Shown here in pieces: positions 48,450 through 61,436 of a stretch of DNA of 64,000 nt. The stretch's first letter is position 1, and every line of letters starts with the position of its first letter. The notes below the pieces were generated by a model. The model made no database searches and had not been told where the DNA came from. It was given only the letters and a program-made list of their open reading frames with translations. The DNA is from Auanema rhodensis (lineage: Eukaryota > Nematoda > Chromadorea > Rhabditida > Rhabditidae), in contig OZ059898.1 in the NCBI GenBank assembly GCA_964057225.1, positions 17,275,267-17,339,266 on the forward strand, in the 5' to 3' direction. The position numbers and the translations under genes were made by a program.

Positions 48450-51400
48450 TGCGTCGATCTGTGTTATCAGATTTGCGCTAGTTTAAAAATGCACCGAGAT
48501 ATCAACTGATATAAGTTCACACTTATATCCTCGATTTTCACCCTGAAGAATTAATTTTTTCGTTGAATAACATTGTCCATCGTCTTTGCCTTGAAAAACG
48601 AAATCTGAAAACATCTACTTTTTGCTAAATTATTTTGAAATTTTTCGAAAAAATTTTTGTCAAAATGTTTTTGGAAGCAATGTTGAGTGTACATGGAAAC
48701 TCAACATACACTAATGCATCATTTTTCAAACGTTCATAACTAATTTTTGTATTCAGCGTTTTTCAATGTAGTATAGTGCATTCGATGCGGATTTTTAAGC
48801 TGCGTCGATCTGTGTTATCAGATTTGCGCTAGCTTAAAAATGCACCGAGATATCAACTGATATAAGTTCACACTTATATCCTCGATTTTCACCCTGAAGA
48901 AATAATTTTTTCGTTGAATAACATTGTCCATCGTCTTTGCCTTGAAAAAAGGAATCTAAAAACTCTTACTTTTTGCTAAATTATTCTGAAATTTTTCGAA
49001 AAAATTTTTGTCAAAATGTTTTTGGAAGCAATGTTGAGTGTACATGGAAACTCAACATACACTAATGCACCATTTTTCAAACGATCATAACTAATTTTTG
49101 TATTAAGCGTTTCTCAATGTAGTATAGTGCATTCGATGCGGATTTTTAAGCTGCGTCGATCTGTGTTATCAGATTTGCGCTAGTTTAAAAATGCACCGAG
49201 ATATCAACTGATATAAGTTCACACTTATATCCTCGATTTTCACCCTGAAGAATTAATTTTTTCGTTGAATAACATTGTCCATCGTCTTTGCCTTGAAAAA
49301 CGAAATCTGAAAACATCTACTTTTTGCTAAATTGTTTTGAAATTTTTCGAAAAAATTTTTGTCAAAATGTTTTTGGAAGCAATGTTGAGTGTACATGGAA
49401 ACTCAACATACACTAATGCATCATTTTTCAAACGTTCATAACTAATTTTTGTATTCAGCGTTTTTCAATGTAGTATAGTGCATTCGATGCGGATTTTTAA
49501 GCTGCGTCGATCTGTGTTATCAGATTTGCGCTAGCTTAAAAATGCACCGAGATATCAACTGATATAAGTTCACACTTATATCCTCGATTTTCACCCTGAA
49601 GAAATAATTTTTTCGTTGAATAACATTGTCCATCGTCTTTGCCTTGAAAAAAGGAATCTAAAAACATTTACTTTTTGCTAAATTATTCTGAAATTTTTCG
49701 AAAAAATTTTTGTCAAAATGTTTTTGGAAGCAATGTTGAGTGAACATGGAAACTCAACATACACTAATGCACCATTTTTCAAACGATCATAACTAATTTT
49801 TGTATTAAGCGTTTCTCAATGTAGTATAGTGCATTCGATGCGGATTTTTAAGCTGCGTCGATCTGTGTTATCAGATTTGCGCTAGTTTAAAAATGCACCG
49901 AGATATCAACTGATATAAGTTCACACTTATATCCTCGATTTTCACCCTGAAGAATTAATTTTTTCGTTGAATAACATTGTCCATCGTCTTTGCCTTGAAA
50001 AACGAAATCTGAAAACATCTACTTTTTGCTAAATTATTTTGAAATTTTTCGAAAAAATTTTTGTCAAAATGTTTTTGGAAGCAATGTTGAGTGTACATGG
50101 AAACTCAACATACACTAATGCATCATTTTTCAAACGTTCATAACTAATTTTTGTATTCAGCGTTTTTCAATGTAGTATAGTGCATTCGATGCGGATTTTT
50201 AAGCTGCGTCGATCTGTGTTATCAGATTTGCGCTAGCTTAAAAATGCACCGAGATATCAACTGATATAAGTTCACACTTATATCCTCGATTTTCACCCTG
50301 AAGAAATAATTTTTTCGTTGAATAACATTGTCCATCGTCTTTGCCTTGAAAAAAGGAATCTAAAAACATTTACTTTTTGCTAAATTATTCTGAAATTTTT
50401 CGAAAAAATTTTTGTCAAAATGTTTTTGGAAGCAATGTTGAGTGAACATGGAAACTCAACATACACTAATGCACCATTTTTCAAACGATCATAACTAATT
50501 TTTGTATTAAGCGTTTCTCAATGTAGTATAGTGCATTCGATGCGGATTTTTAAGCTGCGTCGATCTGTGTTATCAGATTTGCGCTAGTTTAAAAATGCAC
50601 CGAGATATCAACTGATATAAGTTCACACTTATATCCTCGATTTTCACCCTGAAGAATTAATTTTTTCGTTGAATAACATTGTCCATCGTCTTTGCCTTGA
50701 AAAACGAAATCTGAAAACATCTACTTTTTGCTAAATTATTTTGAAATTTTTCGAAAAAATTTTTGTCAAAATGTTTTTGGAAGCAATGTTGAGTGTACAT
50801 GGAAACTCAACATACACTAATGCATCATTTTTCAAACGTTCATAACTAATTTTTGTATTCAGCGTTTTTCAATGTAGTATAGTGCATTCGATGCGGATTT
50901 TTAAGCTGCGTCGATCTGTGTTATCAGATTTGCGCTAGCTTAAAAATGCACCGAGATATCAACTGATATAAGTTCACACTTATATCCTCGATTTTCACCC
51001 TGAAGAATTAATTTTTTCGTTGAATAACATTGTCCATCGTCTTTGCCTTGAAAAAAGGAATCTAAAAACATTTACTATTTGCTAAATTATTCTGAAATTT
51101 TTCGAAAAAATTTTTGTCAAAATGTTTTTGGAAGCAATGTTGAGTGTACATGGAAACTCAACATACACTAATGCACCATTTTTCAAACGATCATAACTAA
51201 TTTTTGTATTAAGCGTTTCTCAATGTAGTATAGTGCATTCGATGCGGATTTTTAAGCTGCGTCGATCTGTGTTATCAGTTTTGCGCTAGCTTAAAAATGC
51301 ACCGAGATATCAACTGATATAAGTTCACACTTATATCCTCGATTTTCACCCTGAAGAATTAATTTTTTCGTTGAATAACATTGTCCATCGTCTTTGCCTT

Positions 51401-52661
51401 GAAAAAAGGAATCTAAAAACATCTACTTTTTGCTAAATTATTTTGAAATTTTTCGAAAAAATTTTTGTCAAAATGTTTTTGGAAGCAATGTTGAGTGAAC
51501 ATGGAAACTCGACATACACTAATGCATCATTTTTCAAACAATCATAACTAATTTTTGTATTAAGCGTTTCTCAATGTAGTATAGTGCATTTGATGCGGAT
51601 TTTTAAGCTGCTTCGATCTGTGTTATCAGATTTGCGCTAGTTTAAAAATGCACCGAGATATCAACTGATATAAGTTCACACTTATATCCTCGATTTTCAC
51701 CCTGAAGAATTAATTTTTTCGTTGAATAACATTGTCCATCGTCTTTGCCTTGAAAAACGAAATCTGAAAACATCTACTTTTTGCTAAATTATTTTGAAAT
51801 TTTTCGAAAAAATTTTTGTCAAAATGTTTTTGGAAGCAATGTTGAGTGTACATGGAAACTCAACATACACTAATGCATCATTTTTCAAACGTTCATAACT
51901 AATTTTTGTATTCAGCGTTTTTCAATGTAGTATAGTGCATTCGATGCGGATTTTTAAGCTGCGTCGATCTGTGTTATCAGATTTGCGCTAGCTTAAAAAT
52001 GCACCGAGATATCAACTGATATAAGTTCACACTTATATCCTCGATTTTCACCCTGAAGAAATAATTTTTTCGTTGAATAACATTGTCCATCGTCTTTGCC
52101 TTGAAAAAAGGAATCTAAAAACATTTACTTTTTGCTAAATTATTCTGAAATTTTTCGAAAAAATTTTTGTCAAAATGTTTTTGGAAGCAATGTTGAGTGT
52201 ACATGGAAACTCAACATACACTAATGCACCATTTTTCAAACGATCATAACTAATTTTTGTATTAAGCGTTTCTCAATGTAGTATAGTGCATTCGATGCGG
52301 ATTTTTAAGCTGCGTCGATCTGTGTTATCAGATTTGCGCTAGTTTAAAAATGCACCGAGATATCAACTGATATAAGTTCACACTTATATCCTCGATTTTC
52401 ACCCTGAAGAATTAATTTTTTCGTTGAATAACATTGTCCATCGTCTTTGCCTTGAAAAACGAAATCTGAAAACATCTACTTTTTGCTAAATTATTTTGAA
52501 ATTTTTCGAAAAAATTTTTGTCAAAATGTTTTTGGAAGCAATGTTGAGTGTACATGGAAACTCAACATACACTAATGCATCATTTTTCAAACGTTCATAA
52601 CTAATTTTTGTATTCAGCGTTTTTCAATGTAGTATAGTGCATTCGATGCGGATTTTTAAGC
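48450..52661 (+). repeat. M139-M150: dimer-based segment (702-bp unit)
   Basis: Copies alternate between type X (TAGTTT, AAACG...TCTG, GTTC, TTCAG, TTTTTCAAT: M139, M141, M143, M145, M148, M150) and type Y (AGCTT, AAATAAT, TTTAC or CTCTTAC, ATTCTG, CACCAT: M140, M142, M144, M149). The alternation is broken by M146-M147, which resemble M134-M135. M142 and M144 carry T241A without A254G. M141 has a private ATTGTTTTG and M148 a private GCTTCGATC. Confidence 0.88.
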
Positions 52662-54416
52662 TGCGTCGATCTGTGTTATCAGATTTGCGCTAGCTTAAAA
52701 ATGCACCGAGATATCAACTGATATAAGTTCACACTTATATCCTCGATTTTCACCCTGAAGAAATAATTTTTTCGTTGAATAACATTGTCCATCGTCTTTG
52801 CCTTGAAAAAAGGAATCTAAAAACATTTACTTTTTGCTAAATTATTCTGAAATTTTTCGAAAAAATTTTTGTCAAAATGTTTTTGGAAGCAATGTTGAGT
52901 GTACATGGAAACTCAACATACACTAATGCACCATTTTTCAAACGATCATAACTAATTTTTGTATTAAGCGTTTCTCAATGTAGTATAGTGCATTCGATGC
53001 GGATTTTTAAGCTGCGTCGATCTGTGTTATCAGATTTGCGCTAGTTTAAAAATGCACCGAGATATCAACTGATATAAGTTCACACTTATATCCTCGATTT
53101 TCACCCTGAAGAATTAATTTTTTCGTTGAATAACATTGTCCATCGTCTTTGCCTTGAAAAACGAAATCTGAAAACATCTACTTTTTGCTAAATTATTTTG
53201 AAATTTTTCGAAAAAATTTTTGTCAAAATGTTTTTGGAAGCAATGTTGAGTGTACATGGAAACTCAACATACACTAATGCATCATTTTTCAAACGTTCAT
53301 AACTAATTTTTGTATTCAGCGTTTTTCAATGTAGTATAGTGCATTCGATGCGGATTTTTAAGCTGCGTCGATCTGTGTTATCAGATTTGCGCTAGCTTAA
53401 AAATGCACCGAGATATCAACTGATATAAGTTCACACTTATATCCTCGATTTTCACCCTGAAGAAATAATTTTTTCGTTGAATAACATTGTCCATCGTCTT
53501 TGCCTTGAAAAAAGGAATCTAAAAACATTTACTTTTTGCTAAATTATTCTGAAATTTTTCGAAAAAATTTTTGTCAAAATGTTTTTGGAAGCAATGTTGA
53601 GTGAACATGGAAACTCAACATACACTAATGCACCATTTTTCAAACGATCATAACTAATTTTTGTATTAAGCGTTTCTCAATGTAGTATAGTGCATTCGAT
53701 GCGGATTTTTAAGCTGCGTCGATCTGTGTTATCAGATTTGCGCTAGTTTAAAAATGCACCGAGATATCAACTGATATAAGTTCACACTTATATCCTCGAT
53801 TTTCACCCTGAAGAATTAATTTTTTCGTTGAATAACATTGTCCATCGTCTTTGCCTTGAAAAACGAAATCTGAAAACATCTACTTTTTGCTAAATTATTT
53901 TGAAATTTTTCGAAAAAATTTTTGTCAAAATGTTTTTGGAAGCAATGTTGAGTGTACATGGAAACTCAACATACACTAATGCATCATTTTTCAAACGTTC
54001 ATAACTAATTTTTGTATTAAGCGTTTCTCAATGTAGTATAGTGCATTCGATGCGGATTTTTAAGCTGCGTCGATCTGTGTTATCAGATTTGCGCTAGTTT
54101 AAAAATGCACCGAGATATCAACTGATATAAGTTCACACTTATATCCTCGATTTTCACCCTGAAGAATTAATTTTTTCGTTGAATAACATTGTCCATCGTC
54201 TTTGCCTTGAAAAACGAAATCTGAAAACATCTACTTTTTGCTAAATTATTTTGAAATTTTTCGAAAAAATTTTTGTCAAAATGTTTTTGGAAGCAATGTT
54301 GAGTGTACATGGAAACTCAACATACACTAATGCATCATTTTTCAAACGTTCATAACTAATTTTTGTATTCAGCGTTTTTCAATGTAGTATAGTGCATTCG
54401 ATGCGGATTTTTAAGC
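52662..54416 (+). repeat. M151-M155: five-monomer higher-order repeat, copy 1 (1,755 bp)
   Basis: Order: Y with GTGTAC (M151), X (M152), Y with GTGAAC (M153), X with a TTAAG right end (M154), X (M155). The GTGTAC/GTGAAC order distinguishes this pentamer from the simple dimer to its left. The fifth member differs between the three copies. Confidence 0.75.
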
Positions 54417-56171
54417 TGCGTCGATCTGTGTTATCAGATTTGCGCTAGCTTAAAAATGCACCGAGATATCAACTGATATAAGTTCACACTTATATCCTCG
54501 ATTTTCACCCTGAAGAAATAATTTTTTCGTTGAATAACATTGTCCATCGTCTTTGCCTTGAAAAAAGGAATCTAAAAACATTTACTTTTTGCTAAATTAT
54601 TCTGAAATTTTTCGAAAAAATTTTTGTCAAAATGTTTTTGGAAGCAATGTTGAGTGTACATGGAAACTCAACATACACTAATGCACCATTTTTCAAACGA
54701 TCATAACTAATTTTTGTATTAAGCGTTTCTCAATGTAGTATAGTGCATTCGATGCGGATTTTTAAGCTGCGTCGATCTGTGTTATCAGATTTGCGCTAGT
54801 TTAAAAATGCACCGAGATATCAACTGATATAAGTTCACACTTATATCCTCGATTTTCACCCTGAAGAATTAATTTTTTCGTTGAATAACATTGTCCATCG
54901 TCTTTGCCTTGAAAAACGAAATCTGAAAACATCTACTTTTTGCTAAATTATTTTGAAATTTTTCGAAAAAATTTTTGTCAAAATGTTTTTGGAAGCAATG
55001 TTGAGTGTACATGGAAACTCAACATACACTAATGCATCATTTTTCAAACGTTCATAACTAATTTTTGTATTCAGCGTTTTTCAATGTAGTATAGTGCATT
55101 CGATGCGGATTTTTAAGCTGCGTCGATCTGTGTTATCAGATTTGCGCTAGCTTAAAAATGCACCGAGATATCAACTGATATAAGTTCACACTTATATCCT
55201 CGATTTTCACCCTGAAGAAATAATTTTTTCGTTGAATAACATTGTCCATCGTCTTTGCCTTGAAAAAAGGAATCTAAAAACATTTACTTTTTGCTAAATT
55301 ATTCTGAAATTTTTCGAAAAAATTTTTGTCAAAATGTTTTTGGAAGCAATGTTGAGTGAACATGGAAACTCAACATACACTAATGCACCATTTTTCAAAC
55401 GATCATAACTAATTTTTGTATTAAGCGTTTCTCAATGTAGTATAGTGCATTCGATGCGGATTTTTAAGCTGCGTCGATCTGTGTTATCAGATTTGCGCTA
55501 GTTTAAAAATGCACCGAGATATCAACTGATATAAGTTCACACTTATATCCTCGATTTTCACCCTGAAGAATTAATTTTTTCGTTGAATAACATTGTCCAT
55601 CGTCTTTGCCTTGAAAAACGAAATCTGAAAACATCTACTTTTTGCTAAATTATTTTGAAATTTTTCGAAAAAATTTTTGTCAAAATGTTTTTGGAAGCAA
55701 TGTTGAGTGTACATGGAAACTCAACATACACTAATGCATCATTTTTCAAACGTTCATAACTAATTTTTGTATTCAGCGTTTTTCAATGTAGTATAGTGCA
55801 TTCGATGCGGATTTTTAAGCTGCGTCGATCTGTGTTATCAGATTTGCGCTAGCTTAAAAATGCACCGAGATATCAACTGATATAAGTTCACACTTATATC
55901 CTCGATTTTCACCCTGAAGAAATAATTTTTTCGTTGAATAACATTGTCCATCGTCTTTGCCTTGAAAAAAGGAATCTAAAAACATTTACTTTTTGCTAAA
56001 TTATTCTGAAATTTTTCGAAAAAATTTTTGTCATAATGTTTTTGGAAGCAATGTTGAGTGTACATGGAAACTCAACATACACTAATGCATCATTTTTCAA
56101 ACGTTCATAACTAATTTTTGTATTCAGCGTTTTTCAATGTAGTATAGTGCATTCGATGCGGATTTTTAAGC
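54417..56171 (+). repeat. M156-M160: five-monomer higher-order repeat, copy 2
   Basis: Order: Y GTGTAC, X, Y GTGAAC, X, then M160, which is a chimera: its left two thirds are type Y with GTCATAATG and its right third is type X (CATCAT, GTTC, TTCAG, TTTTTCAAT). The crossover lies between monomer positions 214 and about 269. Confidence 0.82.
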
Positions 56172-57926
56172 TGCGTCGATCTGTGTTATCAGATTTGCGC
56201 TAGCTTAAAAATGCACCGAGATATCAACTGATATAAGTTCACACTTATATCCTCGATTTTCACCCTGAAGAAATAATTTTTTCGTTGAATAACATTGTCC
56301 ATCGTCTTTGCCTTGAAAAAAGGAATCTAAAAACATTTACTTTTTGCTAAATTATTCTGAAATTTTTCGAAAAAATTTTTGTCAAAATGTTTTTGGAAGC
56401 AATGTTGAGTGTACATGGAAACTCAACATACACTAATGCACCATTTTTCAAACGATCATAACTAATTTTTGTATTAAGCGTTTCTCAATGTAGTATAGTG
56501 CATTCGATGCGGATTTTTAAGCTGCGTCGATCTGTGTTATCAGATTTGCGCTAGTTTAAAAATGCACCGAGATATCAACTGATATAAGTTCACACTTATA
56601 TCCTCGATTTTCACCCTGAAGAATTAATTTTTTCGTTGAATAACATTGTCCATCGTCTTTGCCTTGAAAAACGAAATCTGAAAACATCTACTTTTTGCTA
56701 AATTATTTTGAAATTTTTCGAAAAAATTTTTGTCAAAATGTTTTTGGAAGCAATGTTGAGTGTACATGGAAACTCAACATACACTAATGCATCATTTTTC
56801 AAACGTTCATAACTAATTTTTGTATTCAGCGTTTTTCAATGTAGTATAGTGCATTCGATGCGGATTTTTAAGCTGCGTCGATCTGTGTTATCAGATTTGC
56901 GCTAGCTTAAAAATGCACCGAGATATCAACTGATATAAGTTCACACTTATATCCTCGATTTTCACCCTGAAGAAATAATTTTTTCGTTGAATAACATTGT
57001 CCATCGTCTTTGCCTTGAAAAAAGGAATCTAAAAACATTTACTTTTTGCTAAATTATTCTGAAATTTTTCGAAAAAATTTTTGTCAAAATGTTTTTGGAA
57101 GCAATGTTGAGTGAACATGGAAACTCAACATACACTAATGCACCATTTTTCAAACGATCATAACTAATTTTTGTATTAAGCGTTTCTCAATGTAGTATAG
57201 TGCATTCGATGCGGATTTTTAAGCTGCGTCGATCTGTGTTATCAGATTTGCGCTAGTTTAAAAATGCACCGAGATATCAACTGATATAAGTTCACACTTA
57301 TATCCTCGATTTTCACCCTGAAGAATTAATTTTTTCGTTGAATAACATTGTCCATCGTCTTTGCCTTGAAAAACGAAATCTGAAAACATCTACTTTTTGC
57401 TAAATTATTTTGAAATTTTTCGAAAAAATTTTTGTCAAAATGTTTTTGGAAGCAATGTTGAGTGTACATGGAAACTCAACATACACTAATGCATCATTTT
57501 TCAAACGTTCATAACTAATTTTTGTATTCAGCGTTTTTCAATGTAGTATAGTGCATTCGATGCGGATTTTTAAGCTGCGTCGATCTGTGTTATCAGATTT
57601 GCGCTAGCTTAAAAATGCACCGAGATATCAACTGATATAAGTTCACACTTATATCCTCGATTTTCACCCTGAAGAAATAATTTTTTCGTTGAATAACATT
57701 GTCCATCGTCTTTGCCTTGAAAAAAGGAATCTAAAAACATTTACTTTTTGCTAAATTATTCTGAAATTTTTCGAAAAAATTTTTGTCATAATGTTTTTGG
57801 AAGCAATGTTGAGTGTACATGGAAACTCAACATACACTAATGCACCATTTTTCAAACGATCATAACTAATTTTTGTATTAAGCGTTTCTCAATGTAGTAT
57901 AGTGCATTCGATGCGGATTTTTAAGC
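56172..57926 (+). repeat. M161-M165: five-monomer higher-order repeat, copy 3
   Basis: Same order as copy 2. The fifth member M165 shares GTCATAATG with M160 but is type Y to its right end (CACCAT, GATC, TTAAG). Comparing M160 and M165 therefore locates the exchange that made M160. Confidence 0.82.
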
Positions 57927-59330
57927 TGCGTCGATCTGTGTTATCAGATTTGCGCTAGCTTAAAAATGCACCGAGATATCAACTGATATAAGTTCACACT
58001 TATATCCTCGATTTTCACCCTGAAGAAATAATTTTTTCGTTGAATAACATTGTCCATCGTCTTTGCCTTGAAAAAAGGAATCTAAAAACATTTACTTTTT
58101 GCTAAATTATTCTGAAATTTTTCGAAAAAATTTTTGTCAAAATGTTTTTGGAAGCAATGTTGAGTGTACATGGAAACTCAACATACACTAATGCACCATT
58201 TTTCAAACGATCATAACTAATTTTTGTATTAAGCGTTTCTCAATGTAGTATAGTGCATTCGATGCGGATTTTTAAGCTGCGTCGATCTGTGTTATCAGAT
58301 TTGCGCTAGCTTAAAAATGCACCGAGATATCAACTGATATAAGTTCACACTTATATCCTCGATTTTCACCCTGAAGAAATAATTTTTTCGTTGAATAACA
58401 TTGTCCATCGTCTTTGCCTTGAAAAAAGGAATCTAAAAACATTTACTTTTTGCTAAATTATTCTGAAATTTTTCGAAAAAATTTTTGTCAAAATGTTTTT
58501 GGAAGCAATGTTGAGTGTACATGGAAACTCAACATACACTAATGCACCATTTTTCAAACGATCATAACTAATTTTTGTATTAAGCGTTTCTCAATGTAGT
58601 ATAGTGCATTCGATGCGGATTTTTAAGCTGCGTCGATCTGTGTTATCAGATTTGCGCTAGCTTAAAAATGCACCGAGATATCAACTGATATAAGTTCACA
58701 CTTATATCCTCGATTTTCACCCTGAAGAAATAATTTTTTCGTTGAATAACATTGTCCATCGTCTTTGCCTTGAAAAAAGGAATCTAAAAACATTTACTTT
58801 TTGCTAAATTATTCTGAAATTTTTCGAAAAAATTTTTGTCAAAATGTTTTTGGAATCAATGTTGAGTGTACATGGAAACTCAACATACACTAATGCACCA
58901 TTTTTCAAACGATCATAACTAATTTTTGTATTAAGCGTTTCTCAATGTAGTATAGTGCATTCGATGCGGATTTTTAAGCTGCGTCGATCTGTGTTATCAG
59001 ATTTGCGCTAGCTTAAAAATGCACCGAGATATCAACTGATATAAGTTCACACTTATATCCTCGATTTTCACCCTGAAGAAATAATTTTTTCGTTGAATAA
59101 CATTGTCCATCGTCTTTGCCTTGAAAAAAGGAATCTAAAAACTTTTACTTTTTGCTAAATTATTCTGAAATTTTTCGAAAAAATTTTTGTCAAAATGTTT
59201 TTGGAAGCAATGTTGAGTGTACATGGAAACTCAACATACACTAATGCACCATTTTTCAAACGATCATAACTAATTTTTGTATTAAGCGTTTCTCAATATA
59301 GTATAGTGCATTCGATGCGGATTTTTAAGC
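57927..59330 (+). repeat. M166-M169: homogenised run of type Y
   Basis: Four near-identical type Y copies. Singletons are GGAATCAATG in M168 (near 58,856) and AACTTTTAC with CAATATAG in M169. CAATATAG is shared with M172, three copies away, which links this run to the trimer that follows. Confidence 0.85.
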
Positions 59331-60383
59331 TGCGTCGATCTGTGTTATCAGATTTGCGCTAGCTTAAAAATGCACCGAGATATCAACTGATATAAGTTCA
59401 CACTTATATCCTCGATTTTCACCCTGAAGAAATAATTTTTTCGTTGAATAACATTGTCCATCGTCTTTGCCTTGAAAAAAGGAATCTAAAAACATTTACT
59501 ATTTGCTAAATTATTCTGAAATTTTTCGAAAAAATTTTTGTCAAAATGTTTTTGGAAGCAATGTTGAGTGTACATGGAAACTCAACATACACTAATGCAT
59601 CATTTTTCAAACGTTCATAACTAATTTTTGTATTCAGCGTTTTTCAATGTAGTATAGTGCATTCGATGCGGATTTTTAAGCTGCGTCGATCTGTGTTATC
59701 AGATTTGCGCTAGCTTAAAAATGCACCGAGATATCAACTGATATAAGTTCACACTTATATCCTCGATTTTCACCCTGAAGAAATAATTTTTTCGTTGAAT
59801 AACATTGTCCATCGTCTTTGCCTTGAAAAAAGGAATCTAAAAACATTTACTTTTTGCTAAATTATTCTGAAATTTTTCGAAAAAATTTTTGTCAAAATGT
59901 TTTTGGAAGCAATGTTGAGTGTACATGGAAACTCAACATACACTAATGCACCATTTTTCAAACGATCATAACTAATTTTTGTATTAAGCGTTTCTCAATG
60001 TAGTATAGTGCATCCGATGCGGATTTTTAAGCTGCGTCGATCTGTGTTATCAGATTTGCGCTAGCTTAAAAATGCACCGAGATATCAACTGATATAAGTT
60101 CACACTTATATCCTCGATTTTCACCCTGAAGAAATAATTTTTTCGTTGAATAACATTGTCCATCGTCATTGCCTTGAAAAAAGGAATCTAAAAACATTTA
60201 CTTTTTGCTAAATTATTCTGAAATTTTTCGAAAAAATTTTTGTCAAAATGTTTTTGGAAGCAATGTTGAGTGTACATGGAAACTCAACATACACTAATGC
60301 ACCATTTTTCAAACGATCATAACTAATTTTTGTATTAAGCGTTTCTCAATATAGTATAGTGCATTCGATGCGGATTTTGAAGC
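59331..60383 (+). repeat. M170-M172: three-monomer block, copy 1 (1,053 bp)
   Basis: Order: chimeric Y/X copy with TTTACTATTT and GTTC/TTCAG (M170), Y ending GCATCCGATG (M171), Y with CGTCATTGCC and CAATATAG (M172). M172 also ends in a private GATTTTGAAGC. Confidence 0.9.
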
Positions 60384-61436
60384 TGCGTCGATCTGTGTTA
60401 TCAGATTTGCGCTAGCTTAAAAATGCACCGAGATATCAACTGATATAAGTTCACACTTATATCCTCGATTTTCACCCTGAAGAAATAATTTTTTCGTTGA
60501 ATAACATTGTCCATCGTCTTTGCCTTGAAAAAAGGAATCTAAAAACATTTACTATTTGCTAAATTATTCTGAAATTTTTCGAAAAAATTTTTGTCAAAAT
60601 GTTTTTGGAAGCAATGTTGAGTGTACATGGAAACTCAACATACACTAATGCATCATTTTTCAAACGTTCATAACTAATTTTTGTATTCAGCGTTTTTCAA
60701 TGTAGTATAGTGCATTCGATGCGGATTTTTAAGCTGCGTCGATCTGTGTTATCAGATTTGCGCTAGCTTAAAAATGCACCGAGATATCAACTGATATAAG
60801 TTCACACTTATATCCTCGATTTTCACCCTGAAGAAATAATTTTTTCGTTGAATAACATTGTCCATCGTCTTTGCCTTGAAAAAAGGAATCTAAAAACATT
60901 TACTTTTTGCTAAATTATTCTGAAATTTTTCGAAAAAATTTTTGTCAAAATGTTTTTGGAAGCAATGTTGAGTGTACATGGAAACTCAACATACACTAAT
61001 GCACCATTTTTCAAACGATCATAACTAATTTTTGTATTAAGCGTTTCTCAATGTAGTATAGTGCATCCGATGCGGATTTTTAAGCTGCGTCGATCTGTGT
61101 TATCAGATTTGCGCTAGCTTAAAAATGCACCGAGATATCAACTGATATAAGTTCACACTTATATCCTCGATTTTCACCCTGAAGAAATAATTTTTTCGTT
61201 GAATAACATTGTCCATCGTCATTGCCTTGAAAAAAGGAATCTAAAAACATTTACTTTTTGCTAAATTATTCTGAAATTTTTCGAAAAAATTTTTGTCAAA
61301 ATGTTTTTGGAAGCAATGTTGAGTGTACATGGAAACTCAACATACACTAATGCACCATTTTTCAAACGATCATAACTAATTTTTGTATTAAGCGTTTCTC
61401 AATGTAGTATAGTGCATTCGATGCGGATTTTTAAGC
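60384..61436 (+). repeat. M173-M175: three-monomer block, copy 2
   Basis: Repeats the chimeric copy, GCATCCGATG and CGTCATTGCC at an offset of 1,053 bases. M175 has CAATGTAG and an ordinary end instead of the M172 changes. Confidence 0.9.
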
